From: Pseudophaeobacter arcticus DSM 23566 | GTDB lineage: Bacteria; Pseudomonadota; Alphaproteobacteria; Rhodobacterales; Rhodobacteraceae | Length of the DNA stretch: 64,000 nt | Assembly: GCF_000473205.1 (NCBI RefSeq) | Contig: NZ_KI421507.1 | Location: forward strand, 1,965,945 to 2,029,944 | Direction: 5' to 3' | Shown: in pieces, positions 1 to 7,975 of the stretch | Layout of the letters: each line of letters starts with the position of its first letter | How positions within the stretch are numbered: position 1 is the first letter of the stretch | The notes under the pieces: generated by a model | What the model was told of the DNA's origin: nothing | Database searches by the model: none | Seen by the model: only the letters and a program-made list of their open reading frames with translations | Translations under genes and position numbers: made by a program

Positions 1-1
1 T

Positions 2-409
2 CATTGCCACAAATCGCACCACACCATGAATGCGATGGGCCACGATGTCCCCACGTTCATCGGTGCCAACAAAAGCAAGCTGACAGGTCAGATCCGCGCG
101 TTGCAGCCGGAATACATGCCCATGGGCACGGCTGGCATGGCCGACATGGGGGAAATGTCGATGCCCCTGCCGGACAATACCGTCCCGATGATGGCTGGCT
201 GGGGGCCCCACGGCCCCTTGGAAATGGGCGGCATGTTTTCGGTTGTGAAGGTGCGCGACGGCATTGGATCAGACGATTACAGCGACCCCGGCTGGTATCA
301 AAACCCGCCCGGCACTCAGGCCTACGAATGGACCGGAGAGCTACCGGAGTTTGCACGTGCAGACACGGCACAAACACAGATCACCCCAAAACCAACCACC
401 AAAGGCTAG
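2..409 (+). CDS. Multicopper oxidase, C-terminal end (5' truncated by window)
   Basis: The reading frame is open from base 2, so only the last part of the gene is present. It begins with HCHKSHHTM, which fits the C-terminal type 1/type 3 copper-ligand segment (HCHxxxH followed by Met) of multicopper oxidases. A Met-rich stretch follows at about residues 40-75 (MPMG, MADMGEMSMP, MMAGWG), as is common in periplasmic copper oxidases of the CopA/CumA type. The likely role is oxidation of Cu(I) in the periplasm. Three more predicted periplasmic proteins follow on the same strand (cupredoxin, CusF-like, cytochrome c), which supports a copper-handling cluster. An ATG at base 26 is internal and is not the true start. 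The subfamily cannot be decided from this fragment. Confidence 0.85.
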   Translation, partial: HCHKSHHTMNAMGHDVPTFIGANKSKLTGQIRALQPEYMPMGTAGMADMGEMSMPLPDNTVPMMAGWGPHGPLEMGGMFSVVKVRDGIGSDDYSDPGWYQNPPGTQAYEWTGELPEFARADTAQTQITPKPTTKG

Positions 410-446
410 CGCCCCAGGTCTCTTTATACACAATGAGGAAACACCC

Positions 447-920
447 ATGAAAACAATCCTTTCGACAGTAGTCATCGCCGCACTCCTTGCTGGCCCTGCC
501 TTTGCATCTGGCACGCATGGCGGCGGGCACGGCGATGGAATGGAGGTCGGCAAACCCGGTGACGCACATCACGTTGACCGCGAAATCAAAGTCTCGATGC
601 AAGAGACTGACGACGGCGAAATGCTGTTTGAGCCCCGAAACTTCTCTTTTGCCAAAGGTGAAACGGTCAAGTTCACAATCACCAACGCCGGTGAGTTGGA
701 GCATGAATTTGTATTGGATACCGCCCCGCGAAACCTCCTGCACAAGGAAATGATGGCCAAAATGGACATGGAACACGATGACCCAAACTCAGTGCGGCTT
801 GATGCCGGTGCGCAAGCAGAGGTCGTCTGGACCTTTTCCAACAGCGGCACCTTTGAATTCGCATGCCTGATCCCTGGTCACTACGAATCCGGCATGCATG
901 GCCCGGTGGTGGTGAAATGA
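447..920 (+). CDS. Periplasmic cupredoxin-domain copper-binding protein
   Basis: The 157-residue product has a clear Sec signal peptide (MKTILSTVVIAALLAGPAFA) and then a His/Gly-rich start (THGGGHGDG). The core is a cupredoxin fold: a beta-strand region with FEPRNFSFAKGETVKF, an NAGELEHEF segment carrying the first His ligand, and a C-terminal CLIPGHYESGM loop that supplies Cys, His and Met for a type 1 copper site. The ATG at 447 is preceded by GAGGA with good spacing; a longer upstream reading of the frame overlaps the oxidase and has no signal peptide at its start. It lies 37 bp after the oxidase and 26 bp before the CusF-like gene, so one transcript is likely. The role is probably periplasmic copper binding or electron transfer; the exact partner is unknown. 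Confidence 0.88.
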   Translation: MKTILSTVVIAALLAGPAFASGTHGGGHGDGMEVGKPGDAHHVDREIKVSMQETDDGEMLFEPRNFSFAKGETVKFTITNAGELEHEFVLDTAPRNLLHKEMMAKMDMEHDDPNSVRLDAGAQAEVVWTFSNSGTFEFACLIPGHYESGMHGPVVVK

Positions 921-946
921 AGATCACAATCGAAGGAAAACGGATC

Positions 947-1231
947 ATGAAAACCATAAAACTAGCCGCAACGGCGCTCATGCTTGCTGTAGGTTTTGCC
1001 GCCAGTAGCATGGCTGGAACCTTTACCAAAGGCACGGTTAAAAAGGTCGATCCCAGGTCCGGCAAGGTTACAATTATTCACGAAGAACTGGTGGATCTGG
1101 ACATGCCCGCCATGACCATGGTTTTCCGGCTGGCCGAAAAAGACATGCTCGACCAACTGGAAGCAGGGCAGGAAATAGAGTTCGTCGCCGAAAGGATCAA
1201 AGGCAGGCTCACCGTGACTGAGCTGAGATAG
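947..1231 (+). CDS. CusF-like periplasmic copper-binding protein
   Basis: The 94-residue product has a signal peptide ending near SSMAG, followed by a small beta-barrel domain of the CusF_Ec type. The sequence KGTVKKVDPRSGKVTI...LDMPAMTMVF carries the family Met motif (MPAMTM), which in CusF binds Cu(I)/Ag(I) together with a Trp/His site. A longer frame from 863 overlaps the cupredoxin gene and lacks a signal, so the ATG at 947 with GAAGGA upstream is preferred. In known systems CusF carries copper to an RND exporter or other periplasmic acceptors; no exporter is visible here, but the cluster continues off the left edge. Confidence 0.85.
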   Translation: MKTIKLAATALMLAVGFAASSMAGTFTKGTVKKVDPRSGKVTIIHEELVDLDMPAMTMVFRLAEKDMLDQLEAGQEIEFVAERIKGRLTVTELR

Positions 1232-1240
1232 GCAACTCAC

Positions 1241-1291
1241 GGGAGGTCCCGCTCGGGCCTCCCACCTACGCGATTTGCGCCGGTGGGAGGC
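1241..1291 (+). promoter_or_regulatory. Two mutually exclusive hairpins after the cusF-like gene
   Basis: Stem 1 pairs GGGAGG at 1241-1246 with CCTCCC at 1258-1263. Stem 2 pairs GCCTCCCACC at 1257-1266 with GGTGGGAGGC at 1282-1291, a perfect 10 bp, so both stems compete for the CCTCCC at 1258-1263. About 15 bases after stem 2 there is a run of five T. This may be a plain processive terminator or an attenuator between the CusF-like and cytochrome c genes; the sequence alone does not decide. Confidence 0.5.
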
Positions 1292-1430
1292 TCTAAACGC
1301 TACCGTTTTTCCCAGCGGAAAAACCGCCTGAACGCAGTGTCTACAGGCCGTTTTGGCCAAAATTATCTATCAAAAGACAATCGCTTAGGCATCCCGATAA
1401 TCGTACAGAAAACAGAAGAAAGAAGCCAAA

Positions 1431-1865
1431 ATGAACACCTCCTTATCAATTGCTTTGGTCGCCGCCATTGGAGCCGCCGCAATATATGCTTTGTCACATG
1501 ATACAGATGAGGCAGCTCCGCCCGCATCCGCTCAGGTCGCCGGGGGGCCAATTGTCAGCGTCCGGATAGCCGACACGTTCACAGCATCGGCGCAGGTGGG
1601 AAAACAAATATTCGACGCGGCTTGTGCCAACTGCCATGGCCAGAACGCTGCAGGGCGAAACGGCATGGGGCCGCCGCTGGTACACAAGATCTACGAACCC
1701 TCACACCACGCAGACGCAGCCTTTATGCGGGCGGTGCAATACGGGGTACAGGCGCACCATTGGAATTTTGGCAATATGCCCAAACAAGGCGGCCTCACAG
1801 ACGGCGATGTAAAAAGCGTCATTCACTATATACGTGAACTACAAAGGACCAACGGGATTGAGTAG
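1431..1865 (+). CDS. Small c-type cytochrome
   Basis: The 144-residue product has an N-terminal hydrophobic segment (LSIALVAAIGAAAIYALS), which is a signal anchor or signal peptide. A class I cytochrome c domain follows, with the heme motif CANCH at about residues 65-69 and NMPKQGGL as a likely distal Met ligand region. It would act in the periplasm as an electron carrier. It lies 200 bp after the CusF-like gene, with the hairpin pair between them, so it may be co-transcribed or regulated separately. The genetic link suggests it accepts electrons during copper oxidation, but this is inference from position only. Confidence 0.85.
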   Translation: MNTSLSIALVAAIGAAAIYALSHDTDEAAPPASAQVAGGPIVSVRIADTFTASAQVGKQIFDAACANCHGQNAAGRNGMGPPLVHKIYEPSHHADAAFMRAVQYGVQAHHWNFGNMPKQGGLTDGDVKSVIHYIRELQRTNGIE

Positions 1866-2220
1866 CGACCCATCGGAGACCCAGCCCAAGGCCCTCTCCA
1901 AACCTCTGCTTCTGACCCGTGCGAAATTGCTTCAAATATGCGTGCTATGCAGGAGCTGTCCACACAGGTCTTTCGCGGCACCGTGCAGTGGCCCCTGCGC
2001 CGCAGCACGCCTGGGCTATCGAAGATAGGTGTTTGTCCAGCCCCTGCGCGAGATCAAAGCCAACGGACCGACCGCAGGCCATGTGGCAAGCAAGGCGCCC
2101 GCCACCGTCACCGATGCGCTGACACCGCTGGAGGGCGCGTGGAGTGAAGGACTTCGAACACCCAAAAAACCACCTATAAATTCAAGGTGTTAGTGGGGCT
2201 TTCTTGCCAAAATAAGATTA
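1866..2220. other. 355 bp with no confident gene, next to tRNA-Ser
   Basis: Several short overlapping frames are open here, including a plus-strand frame from about 2037 that reads LREIKANGPTAGHVASKAP, but none has a convincing start, ribosome site or recognisable domain. The base composition is coding-like, so decayed gene material is possible. It separates the copper cluster from the 3' end of tRNA-Ser. Confidence 0.4.
2163..2189 (-). terminator. Possible terminator downstream of tRNA-Ser
   Basis: On the minus strand, after the tRNA 3' end, CACCT and AGGTG can form a short 5 bp stem with a 9-base AT-rich loop, directly followed by GGTTTTTT. The stem is weak but the T run is good. Confidence 0.4.
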
Positions 2221-2310
2221 TGGCGGAGAGACAGGGATTCGAACCCTGGAGACGGTCTCCCGCCTACACACTTTCCAGGCGTGCGCCTTCGACCACTCGG
2301 CCACCTCTCC
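2221..2310 (-). tRNA. tRNA-Ser (GGA anticodon)
   Basis: The minus strand reads GGAGAGGTGGCCGAGTGG at its 5' end, has the anticodon loop CTGGAAA (anticodon GGA, reads UCC/UCU), a long variable arm typical of serine tRNAs, a GGTTCGAATCC T arm, and an encoded CCA at the 3' end (2221-2223). The 90-nt length fits a class II tRNA. Its 3' end faces the copper cluster, the side on which integrative elements usually insert into tRNA genes. Confidence 0.96.
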
Positions 2311-2605
2311 GTTAGGCGGACTTTTGACCGATCAGAAAAGGAAATGCAAGGCCCGTTCTGACAAAAAACTCACCTTTTTCAAAAGCTTTTTCAATCAAGC
2401 AGATACAGGCAGATATAGGGAGATCCCGGGGGGACGTGCTTTGCCTTTTTGTGCCGTTCCCAGGCCTGCTAATCCAGCGCCTGCAGGGGGTGGTCCCTCG
2501 CATCCAACCCGGGGCCTGCCCCAGGCCTGCGGGTTCTGCCCCCTCCGTGACAGTTACAGTAGCAGTTCCAGCTCTGGGCCCACAGGCCCTGTCGGCACAG
2601 CAAAG
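2311..2605. other. Intergenic, tRNA-Ser to mechanosensitive channel
   Basis: No gene is seen. This stretch would hold the tRNA-Ser promoter, which reads leftwards, and the 3' untranslated part of the channel gene. A GATCCCGGGGGGA stretch lies at about 2421-2433; nothing else stands out. Confidence 0.4.
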
Positions 2606-5185
2606 CTAACGGTCAGAATCTGCCGCGCCATCCTCTTCGCCGCCCTGAAGATCCCCAAGGTCCGGCTGTGTCAGATCTGTGGTGGCCTCTGAAACCGCGC
2701 TGGTGGCGGCCTGATCAGCGACCGCATCTTTGGTTCTTTCAGCCACCAGCGCCTCTGGATTGCGGATCCAAAGATCACGCTGGGCAAAGGGAATTTCAAT
2801 CTCTTCCGCAGCAAAGCGCGCCGCGATCTCGTAGTTGAGATCGGATTTCACCGACAAGACCCAGTTCACATCCCGCAAAATGGCGCGGATCTCAAAGTCG
2901 AGACTATCCGCCCCAAAGCCTTGGAAGATCACGCTGGGCGCCGGTTTCAGCAGCACCATCGGGTGGGATTGAGCAATCTCATTCAGGATGGCCTCTACGC
3001 GGCGCGGATCGGTGCCATAGGCCACCCCAACAGGGACAATCACCCGGCCAACCGTATTGCCACGGGTGTAGTTGGTAACGGTCCCGGTGATCAGATCCGA
3101 ATTTGGCACAATCACATCGCTGCGATCAAAGGTCTCGATCCGGGTCGAGCGCACCGAGATGTCGCGGACATAGCCCATCAACCCGCCCACTTCGATCCAA
3201 TCCCCCTTGGAAATCGGCCGTTCGATCAGCAGGATGATACCAGAGACAAAATTCGACACGATGGTTTGCAAACCAAAGCCGATCCCCACCGACAAGGCCC
3301 CGGCCACAATCGCCAGGGATGACAGATCCAGGCCCGCCATCGAGATCGCCACAAGCGCCGCCAGGAAGATGCCAACATAGCCCAAGCCGGAAACGATGGC
3401 ATTCTGCCCACCAGGGTCGATATTAGTTTTGGGCAATAATGAGGTACGCAGCGTGCTCTGCACAACCCGTGTCACCCCATAGCCAAAGGCAAAAACCACA
3501 ACAAAACTCAGGAAGGCAACCGGAGAGATTTGGGTATCACCGATCTGAAACCCCGCCAGAAAGGTCGACCAGAGTTCGGTCATATCGGCAACCCGGGCGC
3601 CCCAGATCAACGACAGCAAAGGCAGGGCGATCAAAGAGAGGGTAAATCCAACGGCCACCAGAACAAGCGAGTCGCGCGCGGCCTCCCCCTGCCCTGACAC
3701 AAACCCATAAAGATCCCCGGCAAAACGCTGCACAACAAAGAGTACCGCCAAAAGCAGCAAGGTCAAAATAGCCGGGTAGATCAAGGCCTCGGCGGCATTG
3801 ACATAGCCAACCGCCGCAAGAACCGGAGCTGCAAACCCCAGAAAGAAAGCTCCGCGCCGCACCACATCAAACAGCCGGTTGGCTCCGATCGAGATACGCG
3901 TTTCCTGTTCCGGGTCGCGCTCGGATTTATCCGCTGCGCCCGGAGCCAATCCAGCCTGTACCGGTCTCCCCTGTGCCACCCCAAGCGTGTTCAACCGATA
4001 AAACACCAGAGCCGCAGCAACAATCAAAGGAAAGCTCAGCACCGACTGAGTATCCACTGAGGTTTTTTCCAGCTGGTAGAGCTCGTACAGGACATCCTGC
4101 AGCACCAGAATAACCGCCCAGAGGTCGATCATCAGGCGGGCTTCTCCGCGCCGCACCACCGCAAAAGGCACCAGGCTGACCTCTCCCGGAGCTTTGAACA
4201 GCTGATCGCCAAGCCAATGGAATGCGAACAGGATCAGAGCCCATCCTGGCAGGTGCTCGAGCATCAGGGTGCCCCGCACCCCAAGAATGCCCGCCACCTC
4301 CAAAGAGGTTGTCAGCAATAGGATTCCGAGCAACGGCAGGGCAACCTGCAACAGCGAGACGATAAAGGTCCACACCCCCGTGCCACGGGCACCAAGGCCG
4401 CGCAGATGATCCCCCATCGCCCGCGCCCAGGGGCGCCCGCGCAGCAGCAGGAAACCGCCAAGCAAGACCAACAGCAGAATTTCTGGAAAGCCATCCCAGA
4501 TCTTCTCAACTGTGGTATCGCTCCCGATCTGTGACTTGGTCTCAAACCACAGGGTCCGCCCAGCCCAGGACAGGGCCGCCAGAGCATCTGGCCAGAGCTC
4601 AGGGTTCAAAGGAGACGGGCCGCGCTGCAACAGATGCTTGGTGCGGCGTTCGCGAATGATACTGTCAACTTCACTGATCAACCCATCCGCACGACTAAAG
4701 GCCGCTTCTGCGATAACGCGCGGGACTTTCAGCTGATTGAGCTGGGCAGTCAGTTGATTTCGCAGCGTGGCGATGTCTTCAGGTTCCGTCGCCCCGTCAG
4801 CGGGGGCAGCCCCAAGCGCTGCAATCTGATTTGTCAGCGTTTGAATACGCTGCTTGTTTTTGCTTTTTTCGACCTGAAAGTCCTGACGAAAACTCGTCAG
4901 TTCCTTGCGTAGCTGCTCAAAGGCGGCGCTTGAGGCACGTCTGCTTTCAATCGACTGCTCGGCCCGCAGGGCGGTGCTTTCCCACTCCTGCATGTAGCTC
5001 TGTTGCTGCGCCGTCACCTGCGCCGTCACCTGTGCCAAGACAGGTCCGGAAACGGCCAGGCTGCCCAGCACTGCAACAGCAAGCCAAAAGGCAAAAGCGG
5101 CAATCAACCGCGTCACGAGGGTGTGAGACCACAAGGTTGCGGCCTCACAGTTGACACGGGCAGACTGCCGGAGCGCGATGGTCAT
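2606..5185 (-). CDS. Large MscS-family mechanosensitive channel with DUF3772-type N-terminus
   Basis: The 859-residue inner-membrane protein begins with a signal-like hydrophobic stretch (about 24-50). A periplasmic, coiled-coil-rich domain follows (about 50-200, QSYMQEWESTALRAEQ and similar), as in DUF3772/MscK-like proteins. About ten membrane segments come next, then the MscS core at about 560-780. The core shows the Gly/Ala-rich pore helix (LSSLAIVAGALSVGIGFGLQ) and the beta domain (GDWIEVGGLMGYVRDI, FDRSDVIVPNSDLI). These channels release solutes under hypo-osmotic shock. The start overlaps the cysK stop by 4 bases (ATGA), so it is the last gene of the trgA-trgB-cysK transcript. The acidic C-terminus (about 820-859) is probably disordered. 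Confidence 0.9.
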   Translation of the reverse strand: MTIALRQSARVNCEAATLWSHTLVTRLIAAFAFWLAVAVLGSLAVSGPVLAQVTAQVTAQQQSYMQEWESTALRAEQSIESRRASSAAFEQLRKELTSFRQDFQVEKSKNKQRIQTLTNQIAALGAAPADGATEPEDIATLRNQLTAQLNQLKVPRVIAEAAFSRADGLISEVDSIIRERRTKHLLQRGPSPLNPELWPDALAALSWAGRTLWFETKSQIGSDTTVEKIWDGFPEILLLVLLGGFLLLRGRPWARAMGDHLRGLGARGTGVWTFIVSLLQVALPLLGILLLTTSLEVAGILGVRGTLMLEHLPGWALILFAFHWLGDQLFKAPGEVSLVPFAVVRRGEARLMIDLWAVILVLQDVLYELYQLEKTSVDTQSVLSFPLIVAAALVFYRLNTLGVAQGRPVQAGLAPGAADKSERDPEQETRISIGANRLFDVVRRGAFFLGFAAPVLAAVGYVNAAEALIYPAILTLLLLAVLFVVQRFAGDLYGFVSGQGEAARDSLVLVAVGFTLSLIALPLLSLIWGARVADMTELWSTFLAGFQIGDTQISPVAFLSFVVVFAFGYGVTRVVQSTLRTSLLPKTNIDPGGQNAIVSGLGYVGIFLAALVAISMAGLDLSSLAIVAGALSVGIGFGLQTIVSNFVSGIILLIERPISKGDWIEVGGLMGYVRDISVRSTRIETFDRSDVIVPNSDLITGTVTNYTRGNTVGRVIVPVGVAYGTDPRRVEAILNEIAQSHPMVLLKPAPSVIFQGFGADSLDFEIRAILRDVNWVLSVKSDLNYEIAARFAAEEIEIPFAQRDLWIRNPEALVAERTKDAVADQAATSAVSEATTDLTQPDLGDLQGGEEDGAADSDR

Positions 5186-6216
5186 ACGTCCTCAAAGACG
5201 CCCGGAATTGAGGCTGGTGTATGGGTCATCCAGTCGGGCACCGGCAGGTCCTTTTCGCGCAGGAACTCTGGGTTGAACAGTTTTGACTGATAGCGGGTTC
5301 CGTAGTCACACAGGACAGTCACAATGGTATTGCCCGGTCCCATGTCCTTGGCCATACGCACAGCCCCAGCGATATTGATCGCCGAGGATCCCCCCAGAAC
5401 CAGGCCCTCGTCATGCAACAGGTCAAAGACAAAGGGCAGCGCCTCTGTGTCCGAGATCTGATAGTTGAAGTCGGGCTTCAACCCTTCCAGGTTCTTGGTG
5501 ATCCGCACCTGGCCGATACCTTCGGCAATCGAGGATCCCTCCATGACGATCTCGCCAGTGGTGTAATAGGAATAAAGCCCCGCCCCCATCGGATCGGCCA
5601 GGGCAATCTTCACGCCCTTGGGCTGCAGGCATTCGGCGACCCCCGCCAGGGTCCCGCCCGAGCCAACCGCGCAGGTAAAGCCATCCACATTGCCACCGGT
5701 CTGCTCCCAGATTTCGGGGCCGGTGGTTTCAACATGCGCCTGTTTGTTGGCGATATTGTCGAACTGATTGGCCCAGATCGCGCCATTGGGTTCGGTTTTG
5801 GCAAGCTCATTCGCCAGCCGCTCAGAGTAGCGCACAAAATTGTTTGGGTTGCGATAGGGCGCCGCAGGCACCTGCACCAGCTGGGCCCCAGCCAGACGCA
5901 GCATGTCCTTTTTCTCTTCGGACTGGGTTTCCGGGATCACGATCACGGTTTTGAACCCCATCGAGGCCCCCACCAGCGCCAGGCCAATACCCGTATTGCC
6001 GGCCGTGCCTTCGACAATGGTTCCGCCCGGCTTTAGTTCACCACGCGCAATCGCATCCTTGATAATATAAAGCGCCGCCCGGTCTTTGACCGATTGACCG
6101 GGGTTCATGAACTCCGCCTTGCCCAGAATTTCACATCCGGTCTCATCGCTGACGCGGTTCAGACGGATCAGAGGAGTGTGGCCAATGGCGTCGGCCAGAT
6201 CGCGTGCAATGCGCAT
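5182..6216 (-). CDS. cysK: Cysteine synthase (O-acetylserine sulfhydrylase)
   Basis: The 344-residue PLP enzyme makes L-cysteine from O-acetylserine and sulfide in the cytoplasm. The PLP lysine lies in NPGQSVKDRAA (Lys44), the substrate loop in EGTAGNTG (69-76), and the phosphate-binding loop in GSGGT. The ATG at 6216 follows AAAGGGA at good spacing; an in-frame ATG at 6234 and a longer open frame to 6315 lack family similarity. It stands between trgB and the channel gene. In Rhodobacter sphaeroides cysK belongs to the trgAB tellurite-resistance locus, and the same order here suggests a shared role in thiol supply or tellurite tolerance. Length is slightly above that of enteric CysK. Confidence 0.93.
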   Translation of the reverse strand: MRIARDLADAIGHTPLIRLNRVSDETGCEILGKAEFMNPGQSVKDRAALYIIKDAIARGELKPGGTIVEGTAGNTGIGLALVGASMGFKTVIVIPETQSEEKKDMLRLAGAQLVQVPAAPYRNPNNFVRYSERLANELAKTEPNGAIWANQFDNIANKQAHVETTGPEIWEQTGGNVDGFTCAVGSGGTLAGVAECLQPKGVKIALADPMGAGLYSYYTTGEIVMEGSSIAEGIGQVRITKNLEGLKPDFNYQISDTEALPFVFDLLHDEGLVLGGSSAINIAGAVRMAKDMGPGNTIVTVLCDYGTRYQSKLFNPEFLREKDLPVPDWMTHTPASIPGVFEDV

Positions 6217-6286
6217 GGTATCCCTTTCGATCATTCCCCCAAGATGTAACCAAGGGGGCAGAGCTCTACAAGATGGGAAGCGGCGG

Positions 6287-7411
6287 TTAGCGCAGCTCTG
6301 CGCGCAGCCGTTCACGGTGACGAGACAGCCAAAGCCCTGCGGTGATCAGCGGCATGTCCTGATAGTGGTGATCATCAATCCCCTGCATCAAGGCGTCAAA
6401 GCTGAGGATCTCGCTGCGCAGATCCTCGTTTTCACCGGCAACTCCACCGCCGCCACTGATGCAAGAAAGATCCGTAAGGCCCACAAAAATATAAATAAAC
6501 TCTCCTAACGCACCACTGGAAGGGTAGGCTTGCGTCACCCTTTCCAACTGCGAGATCGTCACACCGGCCTCCTCCACCGCTTCGCGACATGCGGTCTGTT
6601 CCGGGGTTTCGCCAGGGTCAATCAGCCCTGCCACCGGTTCCCACATCCAGGGGCGTTTTTCGCCAGCAATAAAGGTGGCCGCCCGGAACTGCTCGACCAA
6701 TAGCACCTGATCGCGCAGCGGATCATAGGGCAAAACCACCGACGCCCGCCCCACCAGCGCCACGCCTCGATTGACCGAGGGGCTCATGGTTCCATCATAG
6801 CGGCGGAACCTGAGATCCATCTCCTCCATCGCAAAAAAGTTCATATAGGCGCGTTTGTGGCTCTCAACCTGCACATCCTGTGACAGATCATGCGCCGGAT
6901 CTTCGGTTCTGGACTGCGCCATCAGCCAGGCAGAGGCGCGGCGACGGATCGACGGCAGAGACCTGCGCATCTGCTCAGCGGTCATCCGCCCCTGATAGGC
7001 CATGACCTCTTCTGCCGCGCGCAGCGTCAAGGCCCCGGACTGGGCAATCCAGGCCTCCAGATCCCAAGGCACGGCGGGCTGCCATTGGCCGGGCGCTGGA
7101 AAATAAACCCGCGCAGCAGCGTCTTCCCCAGAGGGCAGTTTGACAATGATGGGCCGCAACGCATAGTCAAAGCCCCCTTCGTAGAAATCCAGCGCCGCCA
7201 GATCCGCGGGGCTCAACCCGCGCACCAATAGCCCGGTGGCGGTTTCTCCGCTGGCCTGCGCGATCATTGGAAAAATCTGGTCGCGGACCGCATAGACCCC
7301 ATGATCAGCCAGGCTGACCTCAGTGATATCCAAACCCGCGCAGCCACGGCCCAACACCAGCTCTAGCAGCGGCACATAGCGAAGAGTGCCGTAGAAAAAT
7401 AGATCAACCAC
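6287..7411 (-). CDS. trgB: TrgB-like fusion: gamma-glutamylcyclotransferase-like plus NUDIX hydrolase
   Basis: The 374-residue protein has two domains. The N-terminal part (1-150) resembles the AIG2/GGCT fold, with the YGTLR substrate loop at 7-11. The C-terminal part (about 185-370) is a NUDIX domain with a complete Nudix box at 262-284 (Gly, Glu, then REAVEEAGV), close to ADP-ribose pyrophosphatases of the AdpP/YffH type (upstream sequence EQFR and WEPVAGLIDPGE). It likely hydrolyses a nucleoside diphosphate derivative; the N-terminal substrate is not known. It follows trgA by 26 bp and precedes cysK by 70 bp, matching the tellurite-resistance order of R. sphaeroides. The symbol is by family and synteny. 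Confidence 0.85.
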   Translation of the reverse strand: MVDLFFYGTLRYVPLLELVLGRGCAGLDITEVSLADHGVYAVRDQIFPMIAQASGETATGLLVRGLSPADLAALDFYEGGFDYALRPIIVKLPSGEDAAARVYFPAPGQWQPAVPWDLEAWIAQSGALTLRAAEEVMAYQGRMTAEQMRRSLPSIRRRASAWLMAQSRTEDPAHDLSQDVQVESHKRAYMNFFAMEEMDLRFRRYDGTMSPSVNRGVALVGRASVVLPYDPLRDQVLLVEQFRAATFIAGEKRPWMWEPVAGLIDPGETPEQTACREAVEEAGVTISQLERVTQAYPSSGALGEFIYIFVGLTDLSCISGGGGVAGENEDLRSEILSFDALMQGIDDHHYQDMPLITAGLWLSRHRERLRAELR

Positions 7412-7437
7412 GCCTTTTAACCCATTGTTAAGTCTAA

Positions 7438-7878
7438 TTATGGCCAGCGCTTATCTGTGCTTTCAGCCAGTAGCCCAGCCAGACAGCCGCCAATAATCAG
7501 GGGCAGTAAAACCGATGGTACCGCAATAACAAAAAAGTATTCCAGCGACAGGGTCAAAATTGCCAACAAGGCGTCAAAAGGCCCGCCATACCGATTGCGC
7601 ATGGCGCGGTCGAACATCTCCCAGGCGCCTTGAATGAACAGGGCCCACAGCACCATCACAGCCGCGCCGGTCAACCCGTTGTTAATGGCTGGCACCAGGC
7701 CATGACCAACCCGCCGCCCCATAAATATCCAGCCGGTCAACACACCGAGAATGACATTGATGTGGAAAAAATACCCAAAATCGGTTCCTTCGGGCATCAA
7801 TGGCACCACCTGCCAGGAGACAACAAGGGCAAGCAGTCCCAGGCAAAGAGCGGCAACAAGGCGGGCGGCGGTCGGCAT
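7438..7878 (-). CDS. trgA: TrgA family membrane protein
   Basis: The 146-residue integral membrane protein has four hydrophobic segments (roughly 8-24, 37-52, 68-85 and 110-135) and no catalytic motif. The start MPTAARLVAALCLG and its position upstream of trgB and cysK match TrgA, first described in Rhodobacter tellurite resistance. An earlier GTG at 7908 and an ATG at 7890 are in frame; the ATG at 7878 is preferred because the first membrane helix then begins close to the N-terminus and AGGAT lies upstream. The biochemical function is unknown. It is the first gene of the four-gene minus-strand operon. Confidence 0.75.
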   Translation of the reverse strand: MPTAARLVAALCLGLLALVVSWQVVPLMPEGTDFGYFFHINVILGVLTGWIFMGRRVGHGLVPAINNGLTGAAVMVLWALFIQGAWEMFDRAMRNRYGGPFDALLAILTLSLEYFFVIAVPSVLLPLIIGGCLAGLLAESTDKRWP

Positions 7879-7975
7879 TGCGGAGATCATCCTTGAGGTT
7901 GAGAACACGGGTCAGGGCAAATACGCGCCCCAGACCCAGTCTTGTTTAACAGTCCGTCTGATCTGACAGATCAGC

